41,598 nucleotides of DNA from a virus. The DNA is taken from IMG/VR virus record IMGVR_UViG_3300005613_000147, positions 1 to 41,598 of that record, one strand, 5' to 3'. Position numbers and translations under genes: made by a program. Shown here piece after piece: positions 14,797 to 22,026 of this stretch. Position 1 is the first letter of the stretch, and every line of letters begins with the position of its first letter. The notes beneath the pieces are model-generated. The model was not told where the DNA came from, searched no databases, and saw only the letters and a program-made list of their open reading frames with translations.

Positions 14797-15960
14797 GTGT
14801 TCATCGATAACGATTTTCCAAAGATTCTTGGTGCGGAACTCTATCGTCCCCACCCTGCTTACATCGCGGAAATGGCGGTTGAGCCCGTGGTTGTCCACGA
14901 CTTCACCCGTCAGCCTGGTCAAACCGTTCAGCTGGATCGCTACAAGTTCTGGGGAACCCCTGGTACTAAGGACAGCCGCGAGCGTATTGCTGACCAGACC
15001 ATTGGTACTGCCAACAGCCGCAACATCACCAAGGAGAAAGTCCTGGTGGTGCTTAAGGAATACACCGGTCCTGCGGACCCGGGTGATCCCACCCAGCCCA
15101 GCACCTTCAAGATTGCTCGGGAAACTCTGGTTACCGCCCAGCGCCTGCTGCTGGACACCGGCAACCTGAACATGTTCCACCAGAGCATCGGTTCTCTGAC
15201 CCTGCTCGACGACTATCGTCGTTGGCGTGACCGCGTCTTCATTGACGAACTGTCTAAATCTGAAGCCAACGGTGCTGCCTCTGGTTCCCAGGGTGGTTAC
15301 TACTTCGCTGGTGGTAAGACCAAGGATTCCTCTGGTCGTATCTCCTACACCGCCGCTGAGTACACCGCTCAAGTCCAGCAGTTCTCGGTTGCTACCGACC
15401 TTCTGACCACTGTTAAGGACCTGCGTAAGCGCAACGTTCCTACCTTTGCTGATGGTCTGTATCGCTGCATTTGCGATCCCACCTTCATGATGCACCTGCG
15501 TCGTGATGCCGACTTCCGTGAGATCGCTCGTTACGCTGGTAATCCTGGTCAAGGCATGTACATGGGTAACCCCATGATGCCTAACAACTCCAGCTTCTAC
15601 ATGGGTCCCCAGGCTGGTCAGGCCTACTTCCTGGCTGGTGAGCCTGTGATGCCTACTGGCGTTCAGTTCGAAGGTGTGAAGTTCTTCGAGTCGACCAACT
15701 TCCCCTCCAAGAGTGTTACCGCTTCCTTCGACGACGGTTCCTCTTACGCTTCCCAGGAAGTTGCTCAGGGTTACTTCTTCGGTCCTCAGTCTATTGGCGT
15801 TGGCATCGGCGGCCCGAACGCTCAGGTGCTCATCAACAACAACGATGACTTCAGCCGTTTCATCATCCTGATCTGGCAACTGTACGCTGGCTTTGAGATC
15901 CTGAATAAGGACTTCGTCACCACCGCCTACAGCTTCGTCTCTGATGACGGCGTGCTCTGA
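14797..15960 (+). CDS. Major capsid protein
   Basis: GTG 14797 is preceded by GGAGG at 14782-14786. The call for this 387-residue protein rests on position after portal and scaffold, typical size, and very strong C-ending codon bias, the mark of the most abundant phage protein. Its sequence has the mixed alpha/beta character of HK97-fold capsids (VQLDRYKFWGT; RNITKEKVLVVLKEYTG; FLAGEPVMPTGVQFEGVKFF; FSRFIILIWQLYAGFEIL). Resemblance to the N4 gp56-type capsid group is a guess by eye. No capsid protease gene is seen nearby. The bias also creates a long open antisense frame, which I regard as spurious. Confidence 0.85.
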   Translation: MFIDNDFPKILGAELYRPHPAYIAEMAVEPVVVHDFTRQPGQTVQLDRYKFWGTPGTKDSRERIADQTIGTANSRNITKEKVLVVLKEYTGPADPGDPTQPSTFKIARETLVTAQRLLLDTGNLNMFHQSIGSLTLLDDYRRWRDRVFIDELSKSEANGAASGSQGGYYFAGGKTKDSSGRISYTAAEYTAQVQQFSVATDLLTTVKDLRKRNVPTFADGLYRCICDPTFMMHLRRDADFREIARYAGNPGQGMYMGNPMMPNNSSFYMGPQAGQAYFLAGEPVMPTGVQFEGVKFFESTNFPSKSVTASFDDGSSYASQEVAQGYFFGPQSIGVGIGGPNAQVLINNNDDFSRFIILIWQLYAGFEILNKDFVTTAYSFVSDDGVL

Positions 15961-15995
15961 TAATTAATTGTTACTTCATTACATAGGTAAAGATA

Positions 15996-16796
15996 ATGAC
16001 CTATTTGTCCTCTAAGAAGATCTACCCGGGTAACTGGGCAGAGCCTCTGAACGGCTGGTACAGGAACATTGATACCAACGATTCCGGTACCAACGACGCT
16101 TCGAAGGGCGGCCCCACTGCTGTGTTGGCCGTCCCCGGTTGGAAGTACTTCCAGCAGCGTGGTTACGTGGCTGTTACCGCCACCTCTGGTGGTGGTGCAG
16201 TGGCAGAAGCCAGCGTGATCGTTCCTTCCCCTTACCGGAATGACGACACCCGCCCCAACATCACCGGCATGGTGATCTCTGGTAACTCCACCACTCCTGC
16301 CTACGTTTATCGCGCCACTATCTCCGTGGCTTCCGGTTGGGGTGATGGCCGCGTTGCTTCCGGCGTCTACGCCGCTACCGGCAACGTGATCACCTTCTGC
16401 CGCGATTCCAGCGGTCCTGTGGCCTCCACCGGTGTTGGTGAAGCCATCGCCCAGGCAAACCTGACCTCCACCACCTCTGGCACCCAGGCTGGCGAAATCT
16501 TCTTCGCTGGTGGCGCTGCTGCTTACAGCACCCTGCCCTTCCTGACCGCTACCGGCGCTGCTGGTGTGGTGCAGTCCGGTGTCTACCGTCAGACCACCTC
16601 GTCTGAAACCTTCAAGGTCTTCGCTCGTAGCACCACCACTGGTCTTGCAACCTCTGGCGGTTTCTACATCTCCAGCGGTGACTCCTCTGCCAGCAAGACT
16701 GGTTACCTGGTTGTGGAAGTTTGCTACATCCAGCCCGACACTGCTGCTGGTTACGAAGATATCGACGGATATCTCGAAGGCCGCACCGTTAGCTGA
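15996..16796 (+). CDS. Abundant head protein, possible capsid decoration protein (266 aa)
   Basis: It follows the capsid gene by 35 bases and shares its strong C-ending codon bias, so it is probably made in large amounts. The protein is rich in Gly, Ser, Thr, Ala and Val with repeated short beta-strand-like segments (VAVTATSGGGAVAEASVIVP; TGLATSGGFYISSGDSS) and no catalytic motif. This composition is common in head decoration or fibre proteins. A related composition is seen in the protein at 21242. Function inferred from position and bias. Confidence 0.7.
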   Translation: MTYLSSKKIYPGNWAEPLNGWYRNIDTNDSGTNDASKGGPTAVLAVPGWKYFQQRGYVAVTATSGGGAVAEASVIVPSPYRNDDTRPNITGMVISGNSTTPAYVYRATISVASGWGDGRVASGVYAATGNVITFCRDSSGPVASTGVGEAIAQANLTSTTSGTQAGEIFFAGGAAAYSTLPFLTATGAAGVVQSGVYRQTTSSETFKVFARSTTTGLATSGGFYISSGDSSASKTGYLVVEVCYIQPDTAAGYEDIDGYLEGRTVS

Positions 16797-16808
16797 ATAA
16801 GTTAAACT

Positions 16809-16833
16809 AGGACCAGGAATTATCTCTGGTCCT
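16809..16833 (+). repeat. Hairpin at the start codon of the HhH-domain gene
   Basis: Perfect 8-bp inverted repeat AGGACCAG (16809-16816) and CTGGTCCT (16826-16833) with a 9-base loop. It ends one base before the ATG at 16835. Only weak T-richness follows (TTATGCTTTATC), so terminator function is doubtful. It covers the ribosome-binding region, including the only AGGA sequences. It may limit translation or partly terminate transcription after the abundant head genes. Confidence 0.6.
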
Positions 16834-16834
16834 T

Positions 16835-17245
16835 ATGCTTTATCAGCACAAAAAGACTGGCACACGAGTAAAAGTTGTTAGCGAATGGGATGATGGCGAT
16901 TGGTTCATGGTCGAAGACCAGGACGGTCGCCTCTTCACTGCTTATAAAACTGAGCTTCAGCCAGACGAAGAAGCAACCAAAAAGGTTAAAACGCTTCAGG
17001 TAAAAGATAAGGCAGCCAAAGAAGAACCCCGTTCCTTCCCGCCTGATACTCGCCTCAACATCAATGGGGCGACCGCCCAGATGATCGCAGATCATATTAA
17101 GGGCATCGGCCTTAAGACAGCTCGGGAGATTAAAGATCTCCAGATGTCCTTATCGGGTGAAAGATTTAACAATCTCGAACAGCTGAAGCAGATCAAGCGA
17201 GTTGACTGGGATTCTGTAATAGCGGCTAATCTAATCCGCGTCTAA
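16835..17245 (+). CDS. Helix-hairpin-helix domain protein (136 aa)
   Basis: The N-terminal half is a small beta-type domain (TGTRVKVVSEWDDGDWFMVE). The C-terminal half resembles tandem helix-hairpin-helix motifs of the ComEA kind: LNINGATAQMIADHIKGIGL, then KTAREI and FNNLEQLKQIKRVDWDSVI. HhH motifs bind DNA backbone without sequence preference. The only in-frame ATG lies directly after a hairpin. It is the last gene before a strong terminator. A role at the head vertex or in DNA handling is inferred. Confidence 0.7.
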   Translation: MLYQHKKTGTRVKVVSEWDDGDWFMVEDQDGRLFTAYKTELQPDEEATKKVKTLQVKDKAAKEEPRSFPPDTRLNINGATAQMIADHIKGIGLKTAREIKDLQMSLSGERFNNLEQLKQIKRVDWDSVIAANLIRV

Positions 17246-17261
17246 TCTCATCTCCTTCTAG

Positions 17262-17284
17262 CCCCTGGGAAACCAGGGGTTTTT
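17262..17284 (+). terminator. Rho-independent terminator closing the capsid operon
   Basis: CCCCTGG (17262-17268), loop GAAA, CCAGGGG (17273-17279), then TTTTT followed by GCTTTT. A GC-rich 7-bp stem with a GNRA tetraloop and T-tract is a textbook intrinsic terminator. It is the clearest one in the window and ends the transcript carrying the capsid genes. Confidence 0.93.
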
Positions 17285-17289
17285 GCTTT

Positions 17290-17295
17290 TAGAAT
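17290..17295 (+). promoter_or_regulatory. TANAAT promoter-like box (TAGAAT)
   Basis: TAGAAT directly after the terminator T-tract and 15 bases before the ATG of the next gene. The terminator-promoter order marks a transcription-unit boundary. Confidence 0.45.
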
Positions 17296-17310
17296 AAAAA
17301 GAAAAAGATA

Positions 17311-17997
17311 ATGGCCGGATTAATTCCATTAGGAAGAATTGCTGCTGCGGGTGAGGATATCTTTCCTACCACCGCTCCTCACCTTGATGTACGTGTAATC
17401 CCGCAGTTTGGTCCGCAGAAAGGTAAGAATATTGATCCACAAACTGCTCGTACGCTTCTGCAGAACATTGTTGTAGGAGAGAGCAGGACTCCTTTGGTCC
17501 AGCAACAAGGTGATCAGTGGAAGTGGAATTACGAAATTACTTCTCCTTTTGGTCAACGCAAGGCACCGGTTCCAGGTGCTTCTACGTATCACCGTGGCAT
17601 TGATCTTGGTATTGACCCTCAGAACATTGCGTATAAGGGTATGGGTACCTATACCCCTGGCGAAGGGTTTGGCACACTAAAAACCACTGATCCCCAAGGC
17701 AATCCATACGAGATTCAGCTGCTTCATACCAAACCTGGTAAGCAAGCCTCCATTGCTCCTCAAGTTGAAAGTAAAGCGCCTCCCAAAGAAGAAAGAGATG
17801 CGCGTACGGAAGATATCCTTAAAGCATTTCTTTATGGAGCTGGAATGCAAGGAGAAAAGCCAAAGACGTTACAGCAACAACTCAAAGAACAAATCGTTGG
17901 TGGTGTAATTTCTCAAGCCTTAAATCCCCCTAGTTTTCTTTCTTCTTACGCGACAACTAGCCCCATGATGCCTAACTTTGGTCAACTTTTGGGTTGA
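17311..17997 (+). CDS. M23-peptidase-like protein (228 aa)
   Basis: Residues 76-140 follow the LytM/M23 endopeptidase pattern: ITSPFGQRKAPVPG, then YHRGIDLGI with the HxxxD zinc-ligand motif (H94, D98), and later IQLLHTKPG, where the second histidine of the usual HxH is H139. The usual HxH appears incomplete, so activity is uncertain. M23 enzymes cut peptide cross-links of peptidoglycan and occur in phage tails. The domain is short and the C-terminal 80 residues are a polar tail. Downstream of the capsid operon, it could be a tail-associated wall-penetration factor. Confidence 0.6.
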   Translation: MAGLIPLGRIAAAGEDIFPTTAPHLDVRVIPQFGPQKGKNIDPQTARTLLQNIVVGESRTPLVQQQGDQWKWNYEITSPFGQRKAPVPGASTYHRGIDLGIDPQNIAYKGMGTYTPGEGFGTLKTTDPQGNPYEIQLLHTKPGKQASIAPQVESKAPPKEERDARTEDILKAFLYGAGMQGEKPKTLQQQLKEQIVGGVISQALNPPSFLSSYATTSPMMPNFGQLLG

Positions 17998-18008
17998 TTA
18001 CTTTCTTT

Positions 18009-18014
18009 TATAAT
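18009..18014 (+). promoter_or_regulatory. TANAAT promoter-like box (TATAAT)
   Basis: A perfect TATAAT, 23 bases before a GTG start that has AAGGAG at 18023-18028. Confidence 0.45.
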
Positions 18015-18036
18015 TGAATGACAAGGAGTACTAGAA

Positions 18037-18498
18037 GTGCAGCTTTCTGACTTCGACAAAAGTAGGGTCAGGTATCACCTGGGATACTTCACTGTTTCAG
18101 TTCCAGCGGGTGATTATGCTCGTCTGGAAGAAGCAATGAATACCATCCCGGACTCCTTCTTCTACGACAAGATCACAATCCAAATTGGACGTTGTGATAC
18201 TGCAGAGAAGAAAACTGAAGTTGCAACTTCTCCCTCGACTCGCCTTGAAAGCATCGCTGGTGACGTGGATCGTACGATTCGATCCAGCAATGCAAAAGAA
18301 GCACTAAAGGTTTGGGACGAGATTTACCTCTACGAAACCAACCGCCTTGCTGGCATTCTTTACGTTCCTAACTACAAGGATCCGTTCCAAGCTCGTTATC
18401 GCTACGAACGATCCGGCGCTGAATTCATCCAGGCATTACCTGGTCCTGCTGACACTGCAGTAGGTTCTCGTATTTATCTTCATCAGGTTTGGCGGTAA
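18037..18498 (+). CDS. Probable neck or connector protein (153 aa)
   Basis: GTG 18037 is preceded by AAGGAG eight bases upstream. The protein has a mixed alpha/beta composition (RVRYHLGYFTVSVPAGDYAR; YDKITIQIGRCDTAEKKTEV; EALKVWDEIYLYETNRLAGI), with no enzyme motif. Proteins of this size after the capsid genes are often head-tail connectors or stoppers; that assignment rests on position only. Its stop overlaps the next ATG as TAATG. Confidence 0.65.
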   Translation: MQLSDFDKSRVRYHLGYFTVSVPAGDYARLEEAMNTIPDSFFYDKITIQIGRCDTAEKKTEVATSPSTRLESIAGDVDRTIRSSNAKEALKVWDEIYLYETNRLAGILYVPNYKDPFQARYRYERSGAEFIQALPGPADTAVGSRIYLHQVWR

Positions 18499-19376
18499 TG
18501 GGTAAGCTATTCCAACAACTTCTGAGGCCCCTTGGAAGTGTTTCTTCTGCTTTTAATAGAATTTCTGGACCTACTTGGGCAAAAACAGTAGGCGCTGGTT
18601 TATTGGGAGGAGGCACTTCTATTGCTGGTTCTGTTGGCAATCTTCTGTTCTTAGAAGGCTCTACTCCTCAGGGCGCAGATCCATATGACCGGTGGCGGCA
18701 GCTGGGATATTCATCCAAGAATGATATGATTCAACGCGTTAGTCGGCAGCTTCAAGTACCCGGTCTACCGACGGACTATAAGCAAACTGAATTGCAAGCA
18801 GGAGAAGCAGCAGAAGCCTTCCGCCCCGGTGCAGGTTTCCCTGGTCAACAAGCTGCAGATCGTGCTTATCAGGCAGAGAAAAGCAGGGTTGCTCAACTTT
18901 CTGCTCAAGATGAGTTAGCAAAGAAATACAATGTTGCTGACCTCACCAAGGCCTACAACACTGCTTCTACTCCAGAAGAGAAAGAGAAGATCGGCCTTCA
19001 GATCTGGGCAACGACCAACCCTCAACTCGCAGCAAAGCTGAAGCCTGGTCAGCTTGGATACGAAGAAACGCAAGCCGTTGCAGCATCCCAAAGCCCCTTG
19101 GGAGGAGCAATGCAAGCTGCAGGCAACATGCAGTTCTCTGACAAGATTTCCTTTGGTGGCGTCCCCGCCACTAACTTTGGCGTTGATATTCAGACTCCTC
19201 TAACTGGCTACACCGTTCCCAATGTTCCCCAAGTTGGAATCACAGAATCCTTCAAGGGAACCACACCTGGCGGCATTTCTTTTACGGAAGCAGCTGAGCT
19301 TTTTAAAGGACAACTCCCTGGTCAAGCCGACGCAGCAGTCTTGAAGAAAATCTTTGAACAAGGCTTGAAAAAATAA
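18498..19376 (+). CDS. Hypothetical virion protein (292 aa)
   Basis: ATG 18498 overlaps the preceding stop; an in-frame TTG nine bases upstream is less likely. The N-terminus has a Gly-rich hydrophobic segment (TVGAGLLGGGTSIAGSVGNL). The middle is Gln/Ala/Glu-rich and helical, and the C-terminus contains FTEAAELFKGQLPGQADAAV. No family recognised. Neighbours suggest a tail or internal head protein. Confidence 0.65.
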   Translation: MGKLFQQLLRPLGSVSSAFNRISGPTWAKTVGAGLLGGGTSIAGSVGNLLFLEGSTPQGADPYDRWRQLGYSSKNDMIQRVSRQLQVPGLPTDYKQTELQAGEAAEAFRPGAGFPGQQAADRAYQAEKSRVAQLSAQDELAKKYNVADLTKAYNTASTPEEKEKIGLQIWATTNPQLAAKLKPGQLGYEETQAVAASQSPLGGAMQAAGNMQFSDKISFGGVPATNFGVDIQTPLTGYTVPNVPQVGITESFKGTTPGGISFTEAAELFKGQLPGQADAAVLKKIFEQGLKK

Positions 19377-19589
19377 AAGACTTGGCATTGCATAGCATGT
19401 AAGACCAACCAGCTGGACACGAATCTTTGATTCACGGGAGCCAGTGTTGTTGCCTTAATCCCATGACCCTCTGTCCCAATTTTGTCAAACGTCTTGCCAC
19501 CGCAGTAAGCCTGGTTGTTTCTGTACAAGCTGTGTTTACTCCTGGTCTCAAGGCAGAGTCAAATTGGGTAGGAGAATAAGGTAGTAAAG
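19377..19589 (+). other. Intergenic stretch with one possible tiny signal-peptide gene
   Basis: 213 bases without a convincing gene. A 38-codon frame at 19463-19579 encodes a basic start and a signal-peptide-like stretch (RLATAVSLVVSVQAVFTPG) ending in an AxA-like site and ESNWVGE. It stops 10 bases before the endolysin gene. It lacks a Shine-Dalgarno site, so I rate it at about one in four of being real. A short inverted repeat (GAATC-TTT-GATTC, 19424-19436) is also present. Confidence 0.3.
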
Positions 19590-20291
19590 ATGACTGAACG
19601 TCAAATCCTAGAACAGTTCCGCAAGACACCCGCAGGCCAAAAACTTCTAAAGACCATTCGGTTTGCAGAAGGAACAGCCGGTCCTAAGGGGTACCAAACA
19701 ATGTTTGGCGGTGAGAAGTTCTCGGACATGAGTCGTCATCCCGACAAAGTTGTTAAGAGTGGCGGATACTCCAGTGCAGCGGCAGGTGCTTACCAGTTCC
19801 TCCCTGGCACTTGGCAAGGGCAAGCATCTCGCTTGGGTTTAAAGGGCTTTGGTCCAGAGGACCAAGATATTGCAGCCCTTGGCTTGGCTCGTAATCGTTT
19901 GATGGATATCGGTGGTCTTGCCACCGTTCAGAAAGAAGGTTTAAGCCAACGTGTGGCTGCTGCACTGTCACCTGAGTGGGCATCGTTCCCAACAGAAACC
20001 GGACGTAGTTACTACGGACAACCAGTTAAATCTCTTTCAAAACTCCAAGAGGTTTATGGTCAGGAGATTGCGCCTCCGGCTCCGGCCCCTGTTGCTGCAG
20101 CGCCAAAACAGGAGGGCAGAAGTGTGGAAGACATCATTTCTTCTTCTCTTGGATTAAAAGAAAAACCTGAATTTAATTTGAAACAACAATTAACTCAGGG
20201 GTTACTTCAAGAGGCACTCAAAGGCGTAATTGCTCCTCTTGGATTATTTTCAAATATTCCGTTTCGTCCATTGCCTCCTATTAATTTCTAA
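19590..20291 (+). CDS. Lambda R-type endolysin / transglycosylase (233 aa)
   Basis: A muramidase-like enzyme that cleaves the glycan backbone of peptidoglycan. Residues 20-150 match the phage lambda R pattern: IRFAEGT with the likely catalytic Glu at E27, FGGEKFSDMSRHP, SAAAGAYQFLPGTWQ, and FGPEDQDIAALGLARNRL. An Ala/Pro linker (PPAPAPVAAAP) then leads to a helical tail of about 50 residues (LKQQLTQGLLQEALKGVIAP), which is extra relative to lambda R and resembles the tail of the M23-like protein at 17311 (LQQQLKEQIVGGVISQAL). The shared tail suggests both anchor to the same virion partner. Confidence 0.8.
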   Translation: MTERQILEQFRKTPAGQKLLKTIRFAEGTAGPKGYQTMFGGEKFSDMSRHPDKVVKSGGYSSAAAGAYQFLPGTWQGQASRLGLKGFGPEDQDIAALGLARNRLMDIGGLATVQKEGLSQRVAAALSPEWASFPTETGRSYYGQPVKSLSKLQEVYGQEIAPPAPAPVAAAPKQEGRSVEDIISSSLGLKEKPEFNLKQQLTQGLLQEALKGVIAPLGLFSNIPFRPLPPINF

Positions 20292-20293
20292 AC

Positions 20294-20557
20294 ATGGCTC
20301 GCTTTGCTGAGTATATTAATGCAGACTACTTGCCCGGCGAGGTTTACTCAGCTGGGCTTAGTGGTTATGGAATGAAGCCACAAGAGCAAACTGAATACAT
20401 TGCTCAGAAACGGTTTAAGTTCAAACCAAAAGAAAATGGTGGTGAATACTTCCAGCAATTTTTAGCTCTTCAAAACAATCCTCAATTACTTGGCCAGCAG
20501 GCCTTTAGCTCTTCCCCTGGCTTCTTTAATGCCATGGCAAAGTTTGGTGGTCAATGA
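20294..20557 (+). CDS. Hypothetical protein (87 aa)
   Basis: ATG 20294, two bases after the endolysin stop. A small soluble protein with aromatic and Gln-rich character (YINADYLPGEVYSAGLSGYG; EYFQQFLALQNNPQLLGQQA). No family recognised. Tight spacing suggests co-translation with the endolysin and the same structural module. Confidence 0.6.
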   Translation: MARFAEYINADYLPGEVYSAGLSGYGMKPQEQTEYIAQKRFKFKPKENGGEYFQQFLALQNNPQLLGQQAFSSSPGFFNAMAKFGGQ

Positions 20558-20560
20558 GGC

Positions 20561-20566
20561 TATAAT
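20561..20566 (+). promoter_or_regulatory. TANAAT promoter-like box (TATAAT)
   Basis: A perfect TATAAT followed by ACAAAAGAA and a GTG GCA TTT AAA TAA mini-frame (20590-20604). It points into a reverse-strand HNH gene, as if a promoter and start region had been separated from its target (the gene at 21242) by insertion. Confidence 0.4.
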
Positions 20567-20605
20567 TAACAAAAAGCGGTACAAAAGAAGTGGCATTTAA
20601 ATAAT

Positions 20606-21178
20606 TTAAAGCGCATTTGGATTTGTTTTAAGTTTTGCAAAAGCTTTTTCCAGGGGCCAATCTTTGTTTAATCTCTTTTGCATAGATTGAGGAGAAATTC
20701 CTACCTCACGAGCCCAGTCCGCAATACACATTGTTTTTCCTTCAAAAGTATAAAGACGCGTGGCTCGTTTGCCTCCACGATTACGAGTTTGTTCCTTATG
20801 CGTAGCCCAACGGCAATTTTTTTTGCAATAAGCTTTATTATTGTCAACTCTTTCTAGTTCCATTTTTGAATGTGTTTTTAATCCCATATCCTTTAAAAAA
20901 TTTTCAAAGTTTTCCCAAGACGGGTCATAGGTAATACCTCTTCCTCCATAGCGAGGATATGCATTGTGGCTTGGATTGTTACAACGATTTTTCATTGCGT
21001 TCCAAGAGGCGTATTCGCTCATTTTATTTTTCCAACCTCCGTGCTTATATGCACCGCAAGATTTTGAGCAAAATACGTAGCCACGTTGTTTTAAGCGTTT
21101 TCTACAAGTTGCTGCGGCGTTACCAAAGTGCTCAAATTTTTTGCCGCAAGAAACACAATTAAAAACAGTTTGCACCAT
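20606..21178 (-). CDS. HNH-type homing endonuclease with N-terminal zinc finger (190 aa)
   Basis: Start taken at ATG 21178; an in-frame GTG at 21205 is possible. The N-terminus has a zinc-ribbon-like CxxC (C8, C11) and a later C37/C41 pair. The core has YASWNAMKNRC, YGGRGITYDPSWENFENFL, LERVDNNKAYCKKNCRWAT and KEQTRN, a common phage and bacterial HNH-type family. The C-terminus has a helix-turn-helix-like segment (IADWAREVGISPQSMQKRL). It is the only minus-strand gene between 2 kb and 24.3 kb and is AT-rich, both typical of an inserted homing nuclease. It splits TATAAT at 20561 from the gene at 21242. Confidence 0.8.
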   Translation of the reverse strand: MVQTVFNCVSCGKKFEHFGNAAATCRKRLKQRGYVFCSKSCGAYKHGGWKNKMSEYASWNAMKNRCNNPSHNAYPRYGGRGITYDPSWENFENFLKDMGLKTHSKMELERVDNNKAYCKKNCRWATHKEQTRNRGGKRATRLYTFEGKTMCIADWAREVGISPQSMQKRLNKDWPLEKAFAKLKTNPNAL

Positions 21179-21241
21179 TAGAATAAATAAAGTTTCTGGA
21201 GACACCTACCAATTTAGCAGAGGTAAGGTGTTTAGTGTGTC

Positions 21242-22024
21242 TTGAGCTCGACATCAACGAACAAACAGCCATTATTGGTTGATCGTCCGTTATTTGACTC
21301 GGTCCGAGTAACTACTCAGACCGTTGGTAGTGCAGCTTCTAATACGCTGTTTGTGCAAGGCGGCCAAGCTCCTTCGATCTTGGTCGATATGGACGCTGCG
21401 TTGAGTGAAGATAATAACAGCGGTGGTGTCATTGATTCCATCACGATTGTTCGTAATGATTTCCATCGTGCTGCTGATTACGTTGTCAGCTCTGGCACTT
21501 CAGGTACCGTCATTTCCATTACGAGCGGTCAAATTATCAACGTCACTAATACCGGTGTTCTTACTGGTTTAGCCGCTGCTAGTGGCGTTGGTTACTACAC
21601 CTACACCGGTGCCACCACTCTGACTGGCGTTAACACCGCTCTGCAATACTCCGGTGGTACCGCAACCGGCTTTAGCTACCAAGGCGTTGCTTACGGTTAC
21701 AAGCCTGCTGTTACATTCGCCTTCTACCACACTCGCAATACCACAACGCCGATTCCTGCATCTGGTGACTACCGCCTCTTGTTCTCCAAGACGGTCCCAG
21801 CTGATAGCGGTGTGGTGGACTGCTCGGATGTGATGCCTCAGCTGGCAACTCCCGTCGTTCAGGCTGGCAACACTGCTGGCTTAGGGGCTACTGCTCCTCT
21901 CCGCAACAAGGGAATCTACCTGGAGCGTGGCGACCGTATTTACGTTGGTGTCTTCCCTGACGGTCCGAACATCTCTGGCTACACCGCTGGCGCTCATATT
22001 TACGCAGAAGGCGGCTTCTTCTAA
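21242..22024 (+). CDS. Beta-rich structural protein (260 aa)
   Basis: TTG start at 21242 is the first in-frame start after a stop. A weak GAGGTAAGG lies 15 bases or more upstream. The protein is rich in Gly, Thr, Ser and Val (VVSSGTSGTVISITSGQIIN; GYYTYTGATTLTGVNTALQY), ending in LERGDRIYVGVFPDGPNISG. This fits a tail, fibre or decoration protein. The C-rich codon choice in its second half suggests substantial expression. No family recognised. Confidence 0.7.
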   Translation: MSSTSTNKQPLLVDRPLFDSVRVTTQTVGSAASNTLFVQGGQAPSILVDMDAALSEDNNSGGVIDSITIVRNDFHRAADYVVSSGTSGTVISITSGQIINVTNTGVLTGLAAASGVGYYTYTGATTLTGVNTALQYSGGTATGFSYQGVAYGYKPAVTFAFYHTRNTTTPIPASGDYRLLFSKTVPADSGVVDCSDVMPQLATPVVQAGNTAGLGATAPLRNKGIYLERGDRIYVGVFPDGPNISGYTAGAHIYAEGGFF

Positions 22025-22026
22025 TC

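Noticed and set aside
14761-15879. 372-codon open frame antisense to the major capsid gene
   Set aside because: It mirrors the strong C-ending codon bias of the capsid gene, which removes stops from one antisense frame. It has Thr/Val/Gly-rich shadow composition and no ribosome site.
11597-15960. Search for a capsid maturation protease between portal and capsid
   Set aside because: No Ser-His-Asp or ClpP-like pattern could be found in the scaffold-like protein; absence noted but not evidence for any particular maturation route.
19419-19470. Possible tRNA-like arm around GAATCTTTGATTC
   Set aside because: Only one short stem is present; no acceptor stem, anticodon arm or T-loop consensus can be assembled.
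19322-19528. 68-codon minus-strand frame before the endolysin gene
   Set aside because: It overlaps the 3' end of a good plus-strand gene, has no ribosome site and resembles no family I know; the cysteine-rich composition is not persuasive.
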